Shown one piece after another: positions 24,038 through 33,568 of a stretch of DNA of 39,825 nucleotides. The notes beneath the pieces were generated by a model, which was not told the DNA's origin, searched no databases, and was given only the letters and a program-made list of their open reading frames with translations. The translations under genes were made by a program, and so were the position numbers. This stretch comes from a virus, in the IMG/VR virus record IMGVR_UViG_3300035698_002897, positions 1-39,825 of that record. One strand, 5' to 3'. Within the stretch, counting starts at the first letter, position 1. Every line of letters starts with the position of its first letter.

Positions 24038-25011
24038 GAAAGATACTAGGGTTTTTAGGATTGTTCATGCTCATCGGAGCCGCCAAAGCGATGGCTGAAC
24101 CCATCACTGGCACCCTGCTCGGAATGGGTCTGACTGGTAGTGGCATGGCGACACTTGGTGCTGGAGCGCTGTCGGCGCTTGGAGGGTTCATGGGAGGCAA
24201 GAGTAAGGGCAAGACAGGTACAACTGCCCCTCAATGGCTTCAGAACCCACAATGGGACTGGTACGCAGGCTCTCAGAAGCAGGCCTCAGAGTTCATTTCT
24301 CAGAATATACAATCTATGTCAGAGGGTAAGTTCCCTTCATACTTCGAGAAGGCTTCACCATACATCAAAGAGAATATGATGAGGGGCGTTAATGAGTCCT
24401 TCTACGGTAGCGAAATGGGTGGGCCAGGTATCTATGATACCGTTAGAGAAGCTGGTGCGGCTGCCGGTATCGGCCCATCCGCTATGATGGCGAACACACT
24501 TAAGGCTGGTAAGGAATACTCCAATAAATACCAAGAGGTTACGGAGTACATACAGAAGCTTGGTGTGGGCATCATGCAGAATGACGCTCAGGGCTTCACA
24601 AGGCTGGCACAGACACAGACATCAGGCCCCCCGGGACAGTGGCAGGCCGGTCAGAGCTACAACATACCGCCTGACAATACTATGGGCGACGCTATGGGTA
24701 ACTTCATGGGTGCTTTACCGATGCTTCAGAGGATGATGAGCCCAGATGACCAGACAGGCTCTCAGCCTTTTATGGGCGTACCGGGTGAAGGGTATGAATT
24801 ATTTAGCCAGGCAGATGGCGGGTATGGTCCTAACGTTGGTAGCGACTGGAGCCCTCCGTCGTATGACTCGTCTTATGAGCAGTCGCGTGGCTATGATCCA
24901 TCGTATGACGCACCTCAAGGCAATAGGTTTAGTTCGTGGCTCGACAACGCCAGACAATGGAGTTCTAATCAGGCCGATCTTGCTAATCAGGACACGGCAA
25001 ACTGGTTTTAA
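24034..25011 (+). CDS. Putative ejection protein with hydrophobic N-terminus
   Basis: 325 aa. The start (MRKILGFLGLFMLIGAAKA) looks like a signal peptide, and a Gly/Ala-rich second hydrophobic run (GMGLTGSGMATLGAGALSAL) follows. The middle is helical (about 70-190), and the C-terminus is low complexity and Ser/Tyr/Asp-rich (SPPSYDSSYEQSRGYDPSYD). Membrane-seeking internal proteins that form a DNA channel have this look. The adjacent gene order is consistent. No catalytic motif is seen. Confidence 0.55.
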   Translation: MRKILGFLGLFMLIGAAKAMAEPITGTLLGMGLTGSGMATLGAGALSALGGFMGGKSKGKTGTTAPQWLQNPQWDWYAGSQKQASEFISQNIQSMSEGKFPSYFEKASPYIKENMMRGVNESFYGSEMGGPGIYDTVREAGAAAGIGPSAMMANTLKAGKEYSNKYQEVTEYIQKLGVGIMQNDAQGFTRLAQTQTSGPPGQWQAGQSYNIPPDNTMGDAMGNFMGALPMLQRMMSPDDQTGSQPFMGVPGEGYELFSQADGGYGPNVGSDWSPPSYDSSYEQSRGYDPSYDAPQGNRFSSWLDNARQWSSNQADLANQDTANWF

Positions 25012-25023
25012 AAGGAGGATATA

Positions 25024-25710
25024 ATGACTACTCAACCATCAGCAACACCAATAGGAAAAGGAACCGAAATAGAATACGGGCCAGACCAGGTGGCTACTGC
25101 CCTGAACATAATCTCGCAGTACCCTAAGGCTCTCAAGTCTGACTACGACCAGACAAGAAAAGAGATGGCGGCAGTTGCTCCAACGCTTATAGCCAATAAC
25201 CAGATGGCTCCGTGGACTAAGGACTCCGAGGGTGAGAAGGTAAGCTTTGGGGGCATGGACTGGTCTATGGATGGGAGCGCTGTAGGTGACTACGCTACGC
25301 TCCTGACCAAAGAGAAGTACATGAAGATGCGACAAGAGAGGCTTCAGGGCGGTAAGGGATTGAGCAAGGGAGATTTCACTAAGCTTATAATTGATGTACA
25401 GAAAGAGATGATGAAGCAGGGCGAGCTTGAGATGATGGGTATGGACGATGAGGAGAAGCAGGTGTATGCTCAAGAGCTTCTTGTGAACTCTGCTCATCTC
25501 GTTATGCAAGCTGACGCGCTGTTCGGTGGCACTAACTCCTCCCAGATCGGTGGAGCCGGTGCAACAGACGTACAGTACGCTAGTAGCCAGAGCGGTGAGG
25601 ATACCATTACAGTTATAGATAATACCACCGGTCAACGTGGTCGGATACCAAACACGCCCGAAGCAAGAGAGCTGTTAAAAAAAGATAAGAAATATACCCA
25701 AGTCCTATAA
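25024..25710 (+). CDS. Putative internal virion protein, 228 aa
   Basis: Mainly helical and charged, with many Met residues (MKMRQERLQGG, KEMMKQGELEMMGMDDEEKQ), and a Gly/Ser/Ala-rich segment at about 167-190. The end (DNTTGQRGRIPNTPEARELLKKD) resembles peptidoglycan or channel proteins only superficially. The location between two larger ejection-like genes is the main argument. A 14-base stretch (25561-25574) is also found twice in the gene at 19894. AAAGGAGG precedes ATG 25024. Confidence 0.5.
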   Translation: MTTQPSATPIGKGTEIEYGPDQVATALNIISQYPKALKSDYDQTRKEMAAVAPTLIANNQMAPWTKDSEGEKVSFGGMDWSMDGSAVGDYATLLTKEKYMKMRQERLQGGKGLSKGDFTKLIIDVQKEMMKQGELEMMGMDDEEKQVYAQELLVNSAHLVMQADALFGGTNSSQIGGAGATDVQYASSQSGEDTITVIDNTTGQRGRIPNTPEARELLKKDKKYTQVL

Positions 25711-25718
25711 GGAGAAAT

Positions 25719-28700
25719 ATGGCAACCTTAGATGATATGTTTGTACCTGAAAAGAAAGCCAAGGCCAAGGGAGTTGTAGCGACGCCTCCCTCCTTAGATG
25801 ACATGTTCACGCCTGAACCGACTGCCCCTGCTGGCAAGCCTGCGACAATGTCATCGCCATTAGACTCTATGGTAAAGACAATACCAAGCGCACCCAGCAT
25901 GGAGAACCTATCCCTCTTAGACAAGATACAAGATAAAGGTAGGCAGGCTGCCAACGTCCTCCACGCTACAGACATATGGTCTGACTCCTCTAAATACGAG
26001 GCTGAAGCTACCGGACATGAGGTCACTGGGCCGGCATACTGGGTAGGAAGGCTTGGGGAGAGGGTGGCATCTGACGTTGAAGGCTTAGCAGAACTACCGG
26101 CTGAGCTGGTCAGTATGTCCAAAGACCCAGAAATGAAAGCTTTCGCTGATTCCAAGATGCGCTTCGATATATACGAAAACAAATGGACAGAAAAGGTCAT
26201 GCGGACTAAAGCGTGGCGCTCTATGGAGGCTGAGAAAGAAGGTTCGGGAGCTGTATTGCTTAACAATCTAAAGGAAACGACTTTTGATACAGCGTATTTC
26301 CTACTTCTGTGGGCTAAGGCGGCTACCATGATACTGCCCAAAGGGGCGAAAGCTGTCAAGGCGGCCAAGATCGCCAAGCTTGGTGGAACAAGCGGTGCGT
26401 TTGCTGCCAAAGCTGTTAAGGGCGCCAAGCTGGGAAAGGGAGCGTTCACTCTCAAGTCTCTTGCGAAGGCGCGCGCTATGCAGAGGTCTTCTAATATCCT
26501 CAAGAGAGCTGGTATGATGGGTGGGCTGAGAGCTATGGTGACACGCGGTGACATAATGGAAAGGGGTACAGCTGGTCTGACTACAGCCTTATATATGGGG
26601 ACACCTGCTATATCCGGGCTGATGCCCTTGACACAGGGAACCAAGGTACTTGCCAAGGTACCGTGGGTGAGAGGTATCGCCAAGCTACAACCACATTTGT
26701 TTACGAGAACCATAACGAGCGGTAAGCTCGCGGCTGTTGCTATAGATACCCTTCTGAACACCGGTATCACAGCCAACACTATGTACAAACAGCTGTGGGA
26801 ACAGTATAAAAGCACCCCAGGGATGTTTCTGGCACACGCTATACCTGGTCTTCTAACGGACATCTATTTCTCACTAGGGACAAGAGCGCTTCAGCACCAC
26901 ACATACTCTCCTGTCATAATGAGAGCCCGTAACAACCAAATGTATGCCAAGCTGGTCGAGGACGGGAAAGTTCCTGAGGTTAATAACGCTGGTGCTAAAG
27001 CCTTAACGCTTGACGACAGAGAGTTCACTATCCAGGACACGGAGGTCAGGGACGGGACTACCTACGTCAGGGTGGATCCAAAAGAGGTTGGCGGGGAGAA
27101 AGGTCTTGTGTCTTTAGATGGTAAGCAAGGGAAGTGGATGGACGATTCCCTTATAAAAGAAACCAGGGGTCCCGGGAAGACGAGGCCTTTGACAGAGGAC
27201 GAGTTCCATAAGGAACAGAAGATGTGGATTGCTGACCTTATGCACGAAGCCATAGAGTTTTCTGAGGAGAAGGCAGGTCTATCAGAGAGGAACGTTGCTG
27301 ATGAAGCCAAGATTACGGGTTCAAGACTGGGAGCAGAAGGGGAGTCAATCCCTACCGCTGGGCTCAAGCCACATCTCGTATCTGACGAGACACGTCAGGC
27401 GGGTGAGGGCAACTTCAAAGATATAAATGAGACCGGTATCACCGATGCCAACGATCTACCTGTGGCATTCAACAGCATGAAGGACATCCCGGCAGCGATG
27501 CAACCCCGCATAGCAGAGATAATGTCTACCAAGAACGTTGATGAACGTAATGCTTTGATGAGAGAATACTGGGATGAGACAAAGAACCAAGTATTCTGGG
27601 TAGGTGGGAAGAAGAAGAACACTCAGCTATGGTGGAGAGGAACCCAGACTGGCATGAAAGAGTTGTTGAACCTGATGGAGAGAGCAGACGTTGGGTTAAA
27701 TGACATCGTTGTCCAGCGGGCTGATATGCAAGGCGCGGAGGCCAAGGGTAAATTCTCCTCAGACGAGCTTGTAAAGAAGATATACAGCGAGTTCAAGCAA
27801 AAGAACGCGAAGGTGATAAAGAGACACTACCCCAATCTGTACCGACGCTTTAGTGAATACGGGCTGGAGTTGAATAAGAACGATACAGACAGGCTGCACG
27901 GTAAGGAAATCCCGTGGGGCACGCCAGTCCATAGAGGAAGCGATGAGGGGGGTTACTTTAAAGATTTTAAAATTTCAGACCTCAACGACATGAGACAAAT
28001 TATCAGTAGCATAAAGATGAAAGTCAAGCTGGGCGTCAAGAAAGCGGAGGAGCTATTTGACATATATGAATCAACCGATGACCCGGGAGCTTTCTACCTT
28101 GACTATCACAATAGAGACGGTGACTTCACTCCCGCTGGGGTAGATAGGAACACCAATCAGATCGTAATACATCTTGGTCTTGTCCGCAAATCATATGCTC
28201 AATACCTGGAGACAGGGCAGTTGAGCCATTTCTCTGGAGGCAAACCGGAAGGAACCAAGGTGCTTTCCTTTGACCAGTACAAGAGGATGATAGCTACCCA
28301 TGAACGGCTTCACTTAATGCTGGGACTCGATACGGGTGCGAAGGAAGGCAGGATTGATGAGAAAGTGATATCTATTCTCGCCCTTGAAATGATAGGCAGG
28401 AAGGATTTAGCTAATCATTATGAGTCAAAGCTTAGACATAAGGACGATACAGCTGTCTCTAAACCGTTAAACCGTACCGGTAAGAGTTCTCTTTCAACCG
28501 GTATCAAGGGGCTGGATGAACTTACTGAGGTCTATTCGAAGGAAGATCCGTTTGGTATGGGCAATAGAGAGGTCAAGATACAGGAGCAGAGAGAAGCTAT
28601 GGAACGCGGCATGGACGAGGAAGGCCGTTACTATGAAGACGAGGTGAGTGAGAAGGACTGGGATGAATACTATGACCTCGAGAGTCTGTTTGAAGGGCGC

Positions 28701-31700
28701 GGCGAAACAGGGCGATGGACTTCTAGAGGGTGGGAGTCTGGTACGTGGGATGAAAAAGGTGACTTTCATCCTAAGAAGAAAGAGACGGGCACGCCTAGGG
28801 ACACAGCTAAGGAGTTCCTGGAAGAGAACAAGAGAATAGTGGAAGAGTCAGACCGTGATGAGATAGACATAGACCAACGGTTCTCCACGGAAGACAGTAA
28901 GACGGACCAGCTACGTGATGCGTTGATGCGTATGAACATAGAGGAAAGCGCAAGCGGTGTCCGGACAGAAGATTTGAGCATGGAAGATATCAGGTATATG
29001 ATAGAGACCAATGAGCTTAGTGGAGGTCAGGCGATGGAGCTGGGCAAGCTTATTATGGCCGCCAAAGCTATCATCGTCCCGGGCGGAGACAAAGAGGCAG
29101 ACACGGAGGAGCAATTTGAGCGTGAGTTTGAGGAGCTGAGAGAGAAGAGTCAGCCAGGCGTGGCTTCTAGGGACGATGGCATCACTATATCAAAGAAGGT
29201 TAAGAACGCTAGTATGTATGTGGCTGACCTCGACAGTAAGGCTGATGGGTGGAAGGCAGCCCTGGTTAACGGTGCCAACGAGTCCGTGAATAGGGCATAC
29301 TTCATGGAACTGTACAGCGTGATCACCGGAGCAGAAACCCAACGGGGAGGTGGCGTGGACAAAGCCACGGTCATTGACCCGGTCACAGGCCGAGAGGTGA
29401 CAGCGTACCGACCACTTAAAGAATGGATGAACCGATGGTGGAAACATTACATGGTTCCATTCCGTAAGAAGATAGGCGAGGAACAATTCGACAGGCTTAA
29501 ACAGGAAGTAGCGGCTGTCCAGCATGGTAAACTGATACAGGTAGCCTCCAAATGGAGAGGATTAGCTAAAGACATTAAGAAATCATGGGCCTTAGAAGGG
29601 AAGGGGCAGGGCCAGGAGGACAGGGAAGCAGTGGACCGGGCGATGATGGCTGAGTTCCAGCAGGTGTTGGACACAGCTCCGGATGCTATGCGACCTGACC
29701 TTAAGAACCTTACCAGAACTGTCTGGGACGTATTGGATAAACGCGGACGCGAGAGAGCTGATGAATGGTTGGCTAATAACTTCTCGTCACTCGGCGGAGC
29801 CATAGATGGAGGAGTGAGAGATGCTCCTGAAGTCGGAGATGACGGTAAGGGTGCCCAGAAAGCAAGCGTTGGGTTCCGGCACACATTGAAGGCGCTAATG
29901 GCGTTGGGTTGGACTGACGGATTCAGGATGTGGTGGGACGGATCCCAGAAGGGGGATCCATCTCTCCGATCTGACTTACGTGAAGCTGTCGTTGGGAAGA
30001 TGATGTTCGAGCGTGACGGTGAGAGGATGGCAGCTACCGTTGGCGGACGTGTCCAGGACATCATTGGCCTGGCTATGTACGACCAGGCTATTCGTGATGA
30101 AGGTGTTGACCCCAAGGAACTTGAGACACAAGGTAGACGGAAGGGCATGCCTAAGAACACACAGATTACACCTGAGAGGCAGAAGAAAGCTGCCTTATGG
30201 GAAGAAGTAGCACAGCGAGCACAGGAAGAGATACTCCATTTCTTGGGTGACCGTCTCGACCAGTACGGGCTTACAGATATAGGTCATGGCCCTCAATGGA
30301 GGGACAAGGATGAGAGGAACGCAGTCATAGGGCAGTACGCTAAGCTACGGGCTGAGCTCGGTAAGCCGGTAACTCTATCCGAATTGAAGACTATCGTTAA
30401 ACGCAGGGCGCCTCAGATGTACTTCAAGCTATTACCTCCTGCTTTACAGAACCTGGTCATATGGTACAAGGCCGACATCGAGCGACCTGGATTAGATGCT
30501 ATGGTTGACTCCGGTGCTATGGATAACTCTAACATATACACCAACTGGAAGCGTGGGTTCGGTCACAGAGCCTGGTCAAAACCAGAGAAGGGGAGCGGTG
30601 GCTGGGGAAGCAAAGTAACCACCAGCCAGGGTCCTCAGGGTCAGGAGAAAAGAATGTTCGATGAGTTCGTTGCCAACGCTGAGAAGGAAAGCAACCTCGT
30701 GGTATCCAAGAAGCTGAGCCTCTCCGGAGGGAACTATGCTCACGAAAGCATAAACAGATCCCGGCGGCAGACCATCCTGAATGAATTGAAAGCGTTGGGT
30801 AACCCAAACATGAGGAAAGACGGGGGGAAGCAAGCCGGTCTCGTAGCCTATGAGAACCAATTCCGTAAGTTGGCTGCTGAATACGGCAAGAACAACGGCA
30901 TTAAGAACTTCAAGGCAGCTGGCTACTTACAGAAGATGGGATATGTTAAGGTTCAAGATATGGATGGCCTGTCTAAATGGCAGGGTAATAGCTTCCAAGT
31001 ACCATGGGTTCACCAGACTGTAGCAGAGGTGATGAGATATATTACTGACGCTCCGAGTAAGGGTGAGGCCAGGATGGGTTGGAACAGGCTCAACGGTATG
31101 GTTAAGAGGCTTGTTATGTGGTCGTCAAACCAGTGGGCAACGCAGATTGTATCTACTCCGTTCGTCCATATACCCATATCCAAGTCTATTAAGCATGGTA
31201 TTATGCCTCTGTTACGGCAGGATACTGTCTTCAAGGGCATACAGTTAGGCATAGAGAAGAAGAACTACGCTACCAGCGAGTACGAACATCTACTTAAGCA
31301 GGGGTTTGACTCGGAGGTTGTGAACGCTATGTTCAAATACGGTGTTCGTGGCCCCGATGCCAAGCACACGATGGACGTATTGTTTGATCGGCTGAACACA
31401 GATAGGATGCCGAGGTACGTACAGGACGAAGCAGGTAGGCTGAAGGAGTTTCTTGGGGACAGAATGGGCATGGATGACTATGTATTTGGTCACTTCGTTA
31501 ACCGGATGATGTATGAATACTACGATGCTACGACTAAGAAGCTTATGAAGCAGGGTCTCAGCAAGGAGAGAGCTTACAAGCTGGCATCAGACAAGGTCAA
31601 CGATACCACAGGTATGCTTAAATCCTCCATATATGGGCATGAAGCGCCTATCTTACAGGGGGTGATGTTCGCTCGTGACTTTACTATGTCGTTCCTTAGG

Positions 31701-32630
31701 ATGGGAACAGGAGCCTTAGGATACCGACAGGAGCATCAGGCTGCTGGGTTCAAGAAATACTTTAACTCCCTTCTTCACGCTGAGAAATCGAAGGCAGACT
31801 TCGAGACGCTCATCCCCCATTACAGGGGACAGCTGGCTAAGGTTCTTATGATAAAGTTTCTTACTACTAATCTAGCTCAGTTCCTATTCTCTGGGCTTGA
31901 GGATGAGGACGATTTGAAGTGGAAGTGGGCTGTTGAGAACGAACCCGGTAAGAAATTCTCCATCAGATTACCCTGGCGGGACGAAGATGGCAGGCATATG
32001 TATATGGATCCGTTGTTCTGGAGGGAGGCAACCAACTTGTTCGGGATGTTGGGTTCAGTTCCGGGCCTTAAGAACGTGGCGGGCCGTAGTTCGATGAGCT
32101 GGCTGAAGGCCAAGGCCAACTATGGCGTTGGGTTGACCGTATCCATGATGTCCTCTGTGGATTACATGGGCAGACCGTTGTCCAGCACCTCAGAATCGGT
32201 ACACATCTTAGAGAAGGCAAGAGATTATGCTCGTCACGCAGGGTTCGCGGGCTTACCAAGCATCATAACAGACCAACATCAGCCTGGAGGCAGAGCTGTA
32301 AACACCCTTACCCAGGGCGCTGGTCTACCGTTGAAGAGAGGTTACTATCCCTACCAACAGGGGTATCCGTGGCAGGCGCAAAAGCAACAGCATGATATTG
32401 TGTCCCGGGAATCGTATGACAGGGCAAGAGAGCAGGCAGCGCAGAAGAATCTGACCCTTGAGCAGTCGTTGGCTTACCTAAAAGATAACGGTAAGGGAAT
32501 GGACAGGGTGAAGAGGAAGCTCGCGGCTCAGGCAGGTGTGCCATACAGCTACTGGCTCAAATCTAACAAGGGCACATTGAAGGCTGCGGCTAAGAGAAGG
32601 ATACGTAAACAAAGGCAGGGTATGTTATGA
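25719..32630 (+). CDS. Giant ejected/polyvalent protein, 2303 aa, with HExxH
   Basis: This is the largest gene. Short linear repeats at the N-terminus (TLDDMF, SLDDMF, PLDSMV: residues 3-8, 25-30, 47-52) precede a hydrophobic then K/A-rich helical part (about 186-255). At 861-865 is HERLH, within MIATHERLHLMLGLD, an HExxH zinc-metalloprotease-type motif with an acidic GRIDEK segment after it. The middle is charged and helical, and the last quarter contains hydrophobic segments near 2040 (AQFLFSGLEDED). Such giants in podovirus-like phages are usually internal proteins ejected into the host, sometimes with protease or lytic domains. The length and place fit, but the cleavage target is unknown. 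AAGGAG precedes ATG 25719. Confidence 0.7.
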   Translation: MATLDDMFVPEKKAKAKGVVATPPSLDDMFTPEPTAPAGKPATMSSPLDSMVKTIPSAPSMENLSLLDKIQDKGRQAANVLHATDIWSDSSKYEAEATGHEVTGPAYWVGRLGERVASDVEGLAELPAELVSMSKDPEMKAFADSKMRFDIYENKWTEKVMRTKAWRSMEAEKEGSGAVLLNNLKETTFDTAYFLLLWAKAATMILPKGAKAVKAAKIAKLGGTSGAFAAKAVKGAKLGKGAFTLKSLAKARAMQRSSNILKRAGMMGGLRAMVTRGDIMERGTAGLTTALYMGTPAISGLMPLTQGTKVLAKVPWVRGIAKLQPHLFTRTITSGKLAAVAIDTLLNTGITANTMYKQLWEQYKSTPGMFLAHAIPGLLTDIYFSLGTRALQHHTYSPVIMRARNNQMYAKLVEDGKVPEVNNAGAKALTLDDREFTIQDTEVRDGTTYVRVDPKEVGGEKGLVSLDGKQGKWMDDSLIKETRGPGKTRPLTEDEFHKEQKMWIADLMHEAIEFSEEKAGLSERNVADEAKITGSRLGAEGESIPTAGLKPHLVSDETRQAGEGNFKDINETGITDANDLPVAFNSMKDIPAAMQPRIAEIMSTKNVDERNALMREYWDETKNQVFWVGGKKKNTQLWWRGTQTGMKELLNLMERADVGLNDIVVQRADMQGAEAKGKFSSDELVKKIYSEFKQKNAKVIKRHYPNLYRRFSEYGLELNKNDTDRLHGKEIPWGTPVHRGSDEGGYFKDFKISDLNDMRQIISSIKMKVKLGVKKAEELFDIYESTDDPGAFYLDYHNRDGDFTPAGVDRNTNQIVIHLGLVRKSYAQYLETGQLSHFSGGKPEGTKVLSFDQYKRMIATHERLHLMLGLDTGAKEGRIDEKVISILALEMIGRKDLANHYESKLRHKDDTAVSKPLNRTGKSSLSTGIKGLDELTEVYSKEDPFGMGNREVKIQEQREAMERGMDEEGRYYEDEVSEKDWDEYYDLESLFEGRGETGRWTSRGWESGTWDEKGDFHPKKKETGTPRDTAKEFLEENKRIVEESDRDEIDIDQRFSTEDSKTDQLRDALMRMNIEESASGVRTEDLSMEDIRYMIETNELSGGQAMELGKLIMAAKAIIVPGGDKEADTEEQFEREFEELREKSQPGVASRDDGITISKKVKNASMYVADLDSKADGWKAALVNGANESVNRAYFMELYSVITGAETQRGGGVDKATVIDPVTGREVTAYRPLKEWMNRWWKHYMVPFRKKIGEEQFDRLKQEVAAVQHGKLIQVASKWRGLAKDIKKSWALEGKGQGQEDREAVDRAMMAEFQQVLDTAPDAMRPDLKNLTRTVWDVLDKRGRERADEWLANNFSSLGGAIDGGVRDAPEVGDDGKGAQKASVGFRHTLKALMALGWTDGFRMWWDGSQKGDPSLRSDLREAVVGKMMFERDGERMAATVGGRVQDIIGLAMYDQAIRDEGVDPKELETQGRRKGMPKNTQITPERQKKAALWEEVAQRAQEEILHFLGDRLDQYGLTDIGHGPQWRDKDERNAVIGQYAKLRAELGKPVTLSELKTIVKRRAPQMYFKLLPPALQNLVIWYKADIERPGLDAMVDSGAMDNSNIYTNWKRGFGHRAWSKPEKGSGGWGSKVTTSQGPQGQEKRMFDEFVANAEKESNLVVSKKLSLSGGNYAHESINRSRRQTILNELKALGNPNMRKDGGKQAGLVAYENQFRKLAAEYGKNNGIKNFKAAGYLQKMGYVKVQDMDGLSKWQGNSFQVPWVHQTVAEVMRYITDAPSKGEARMGWNRLNGMVKRLVMWSSNQWATQIVSTPFVHIPISKSIKHGIMPLLRQDTVFKGIQLGIEKKNYATSEYEHLLKQGFDSEVVNAMFKYGVRGPDAKHTMDVLFDRLNTDRMPRYVQDEAGRLKEFLGDRMGMDDYVFGHFVNRMMYEYYDATTKKLMKQGLSKERAYKLASDKVNDTTGMLKSSIYGHEAPILQGVMFARDFTMSFLRMGTGALGYRQEHQAAGFKKYFNSLLHAEKSKADFETLIPHYRGQLAKVLMIKFLTTNLAQFLFSGLEDEDDLKWKWAVENEPGKKFSIRLPWRDEDGRHMYMDPLFWREATNLFGMLGSVPGLKNVAGRSSMSWLKAKANYGVGLTVSMMSSVDYMGRPLSSTSESVHILEKARDYARHAGFAGLPSIITDQHQPGGRAVNTLTQGAGLPLKRGYYPYQQGYPWQAQKQQHDIVSRESYDRAREQAAQKNLTLEQSLAYLKDNGKGMDRVKRKLAAQAGVPYSYWLKSNKGTLKAAAKRRIRKQRQGML

Positions 32631-32815
32631 TAACTAACAACATCCTACATGATTTCAAGAAGATAGTTGAAGCACAGAAGAAGTTAACTGAAGCGTTGGA
32701 CAAGCTCTACAATGACCTGGCTGGGTTGTCAGGTAGCGAGGGCATTCCACTTGCACGCTTCTTAAAAGAGGAGAAGTTAAATGGACTTACAGGTAATAGT
32801 GGACTTGGTTGTTAA
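32627..32815 (+). CDS. Small helical protein, 62 aa
   Basis: Starts in an ATGA overlap with the giant gene. The first half is a coiled-coil-like helix (HDFKKIVEAQKKLTEALDKLYND), the second Gly/Leu-rich. It lies at the head of the putative lysis block. No family is recognised; an assembly or lysis accessory role is a positional guess. Confidence 0.55.
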   Translation: MITNNILHDFKKIVEAQKKLTEALDKLYNDLAGLSGSEGIPLARFLKEEKLNGLTGNSGLGC

Positions 32816-32963
32816 AATTCTGATGGCCAGTGGTGCTTGCTCATGGGTAGCAGCCATACTGACAAACAAACGGGGAGCTAATAAAGCCCTGGATATTATC
32901 ATGGATGCCGTTGAACTGGTAGCAGGTAATATATTCAGAGCAAAGAATGACCCTAATGCTTAA
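32781..32963 (+). CDS. Small membrane protein, holin candidate
   Basis: 60 aa, with one hydrophobic stretch (VDLVVKILMASGACSWVAAIL, residues 6-26), then a charged turn (TNKRGANK) and a second amphipathic helix (LDIIMDAVELVAGNIF). AAGAGGAGAAG precedes ATG 32781. Small membrane proteins at this place, after the last virion gene, are typical holins, but no family signature is present. It overlaps the previous gene by 35 nt. Confidence 0.5.
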   Translation: MDLQVIVDLVVKILMASGACSWVAAILTNKRGANKALDIIMDAVELVAGNIFRAKNDPNA

Positions 32964-33129
32964 GGCTATCTTAGACATCTTGGCGATGGTGGGGAAGTTC
33001 CTTACGGGGCACTTCTCTGCCAAAGCTAAGCAACGAAAGAAGGCGAAGAATGACTTGTTCAAAGCTATTGACGATGATGACCCTGCTCGGATTACTGCGG
33101 CATATGACAGGTTAAGGAGAAATAAATAG
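32947..33129 (+). CDS. Small membrane-associated protein, 60 aa
   Basis: The N-terminal hydrophobic helix (LKAILDILAMVGKFLTGHF) is followed by a highly basic region (KAKQRKKAKND) and an acidic turn (DDDDPARI). It overlaps the preceding gene by 17 nt. A second holin, anti-holin or accessory is possible. The charge pattern, with one hydrophobic helix and a basic tail, also fits pinholin-like proteins, but nothing decides this. Confidence 0.5.
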   Translation: MTLMLKAILDILAMVGKFLTGHFSAKAKQRKKAKNDLFKAIDDDDPARITAAYDRLRRNK

Positions 33130-33136
33130 CTCTCGC

Positions 33137-33165
33137 TTTACTTCTCGCATTACTTATGATATACT
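33137..33165 (+). promoter_or_regulatory. Extended -10 promoter before the HNH-like gene
   Basis: TTTACT (33137-33142), 17 bases, then TATACT (33160-33165), with TG at 33157-33158 forming an extended -10 (TGATATACT). The following TCATG matches the promoter at 226-254. The expected start is near 33172. It would transcribe the HNH-like and lipoprotein genes. Confidence 0.5.
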
Positions 33166-33184
33166 TCATGGAAAGGAGGTACTC

Positions 33185-33568
33185 ATGAGTATCGAAACAG
33201 TAAGGGCGAGCCGTAAGAAGTACTACGAAACCAACAAGGAAAAATGTCAAGCAGCTAACATGGCATGGCGGGGGGCGAACAAGGATAAGATAGCAGGGTA
33301 CAATAAAAAGTGGAGCCAAGAAAACAGAGGCATCAGGTATGAGATACAACAGAAGATGCGACATGCTCCAGATGGCAGGTGGAAGTACAATCAAAGGCAA
33401 AAAGCAAATAGGGCGGTTAAAAATGGTAAGATTATTAAAGTTGATGAGTGTCGATGTGGTAGTTCTCCCACTGAAATGCACCATAAAGACTATAGTAAGC
33501 CACTTGAAGTTACTTGGCTGTGCCGTTCTTGTCACAATGACGCTGACCGCTTGCGGAGGAATAGGTAG
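33185..33568 (+). CDS. HNH-like endonuclease, 127 aa
   Basis: A basic N-terminal half (about 1-85, probably DNA binding) leads to C89/C91, then H99-H100 with D102 (EMHHKDYSKPLEV), and C113/C116 with H117 (LCRSCHND). This is the compact HNH type that is very common in phages. A catalytic His pair is present, but the last catalytic His or Asn of classical HNH is only partly conserved, so activity is uncertain. AAAGGAGG precedes ATG 33185. The 3' end overlaps the lipoprotein frame by 65 nt. Confidence 0.75.
   Translation: MSIETVRASRKKYYETNKEKCQAANMAWRGANKDKIAGYNKKWSQENRGIRYEIQQKMRHAPDGRWKYNQRQKANRAVKNGKIIKVDECRCGSSPTEMHHKDYSKPLEVTWLCRSCHNDADRLRRNR

Noticed and set aside
25613-26863. Long minus-strand open frame of 416 codons
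   Set aside because: It is antisense to the 2303-aa gene, starts inside it, lacks a ribosome site, and its composition is the mirror of the sense codons.
29447-30160. Minus-strand open frame of 237 codons
   Set aside because: Antisense shadow of the giant gene with low-complexity Ser/Pro content and no ribosome site.
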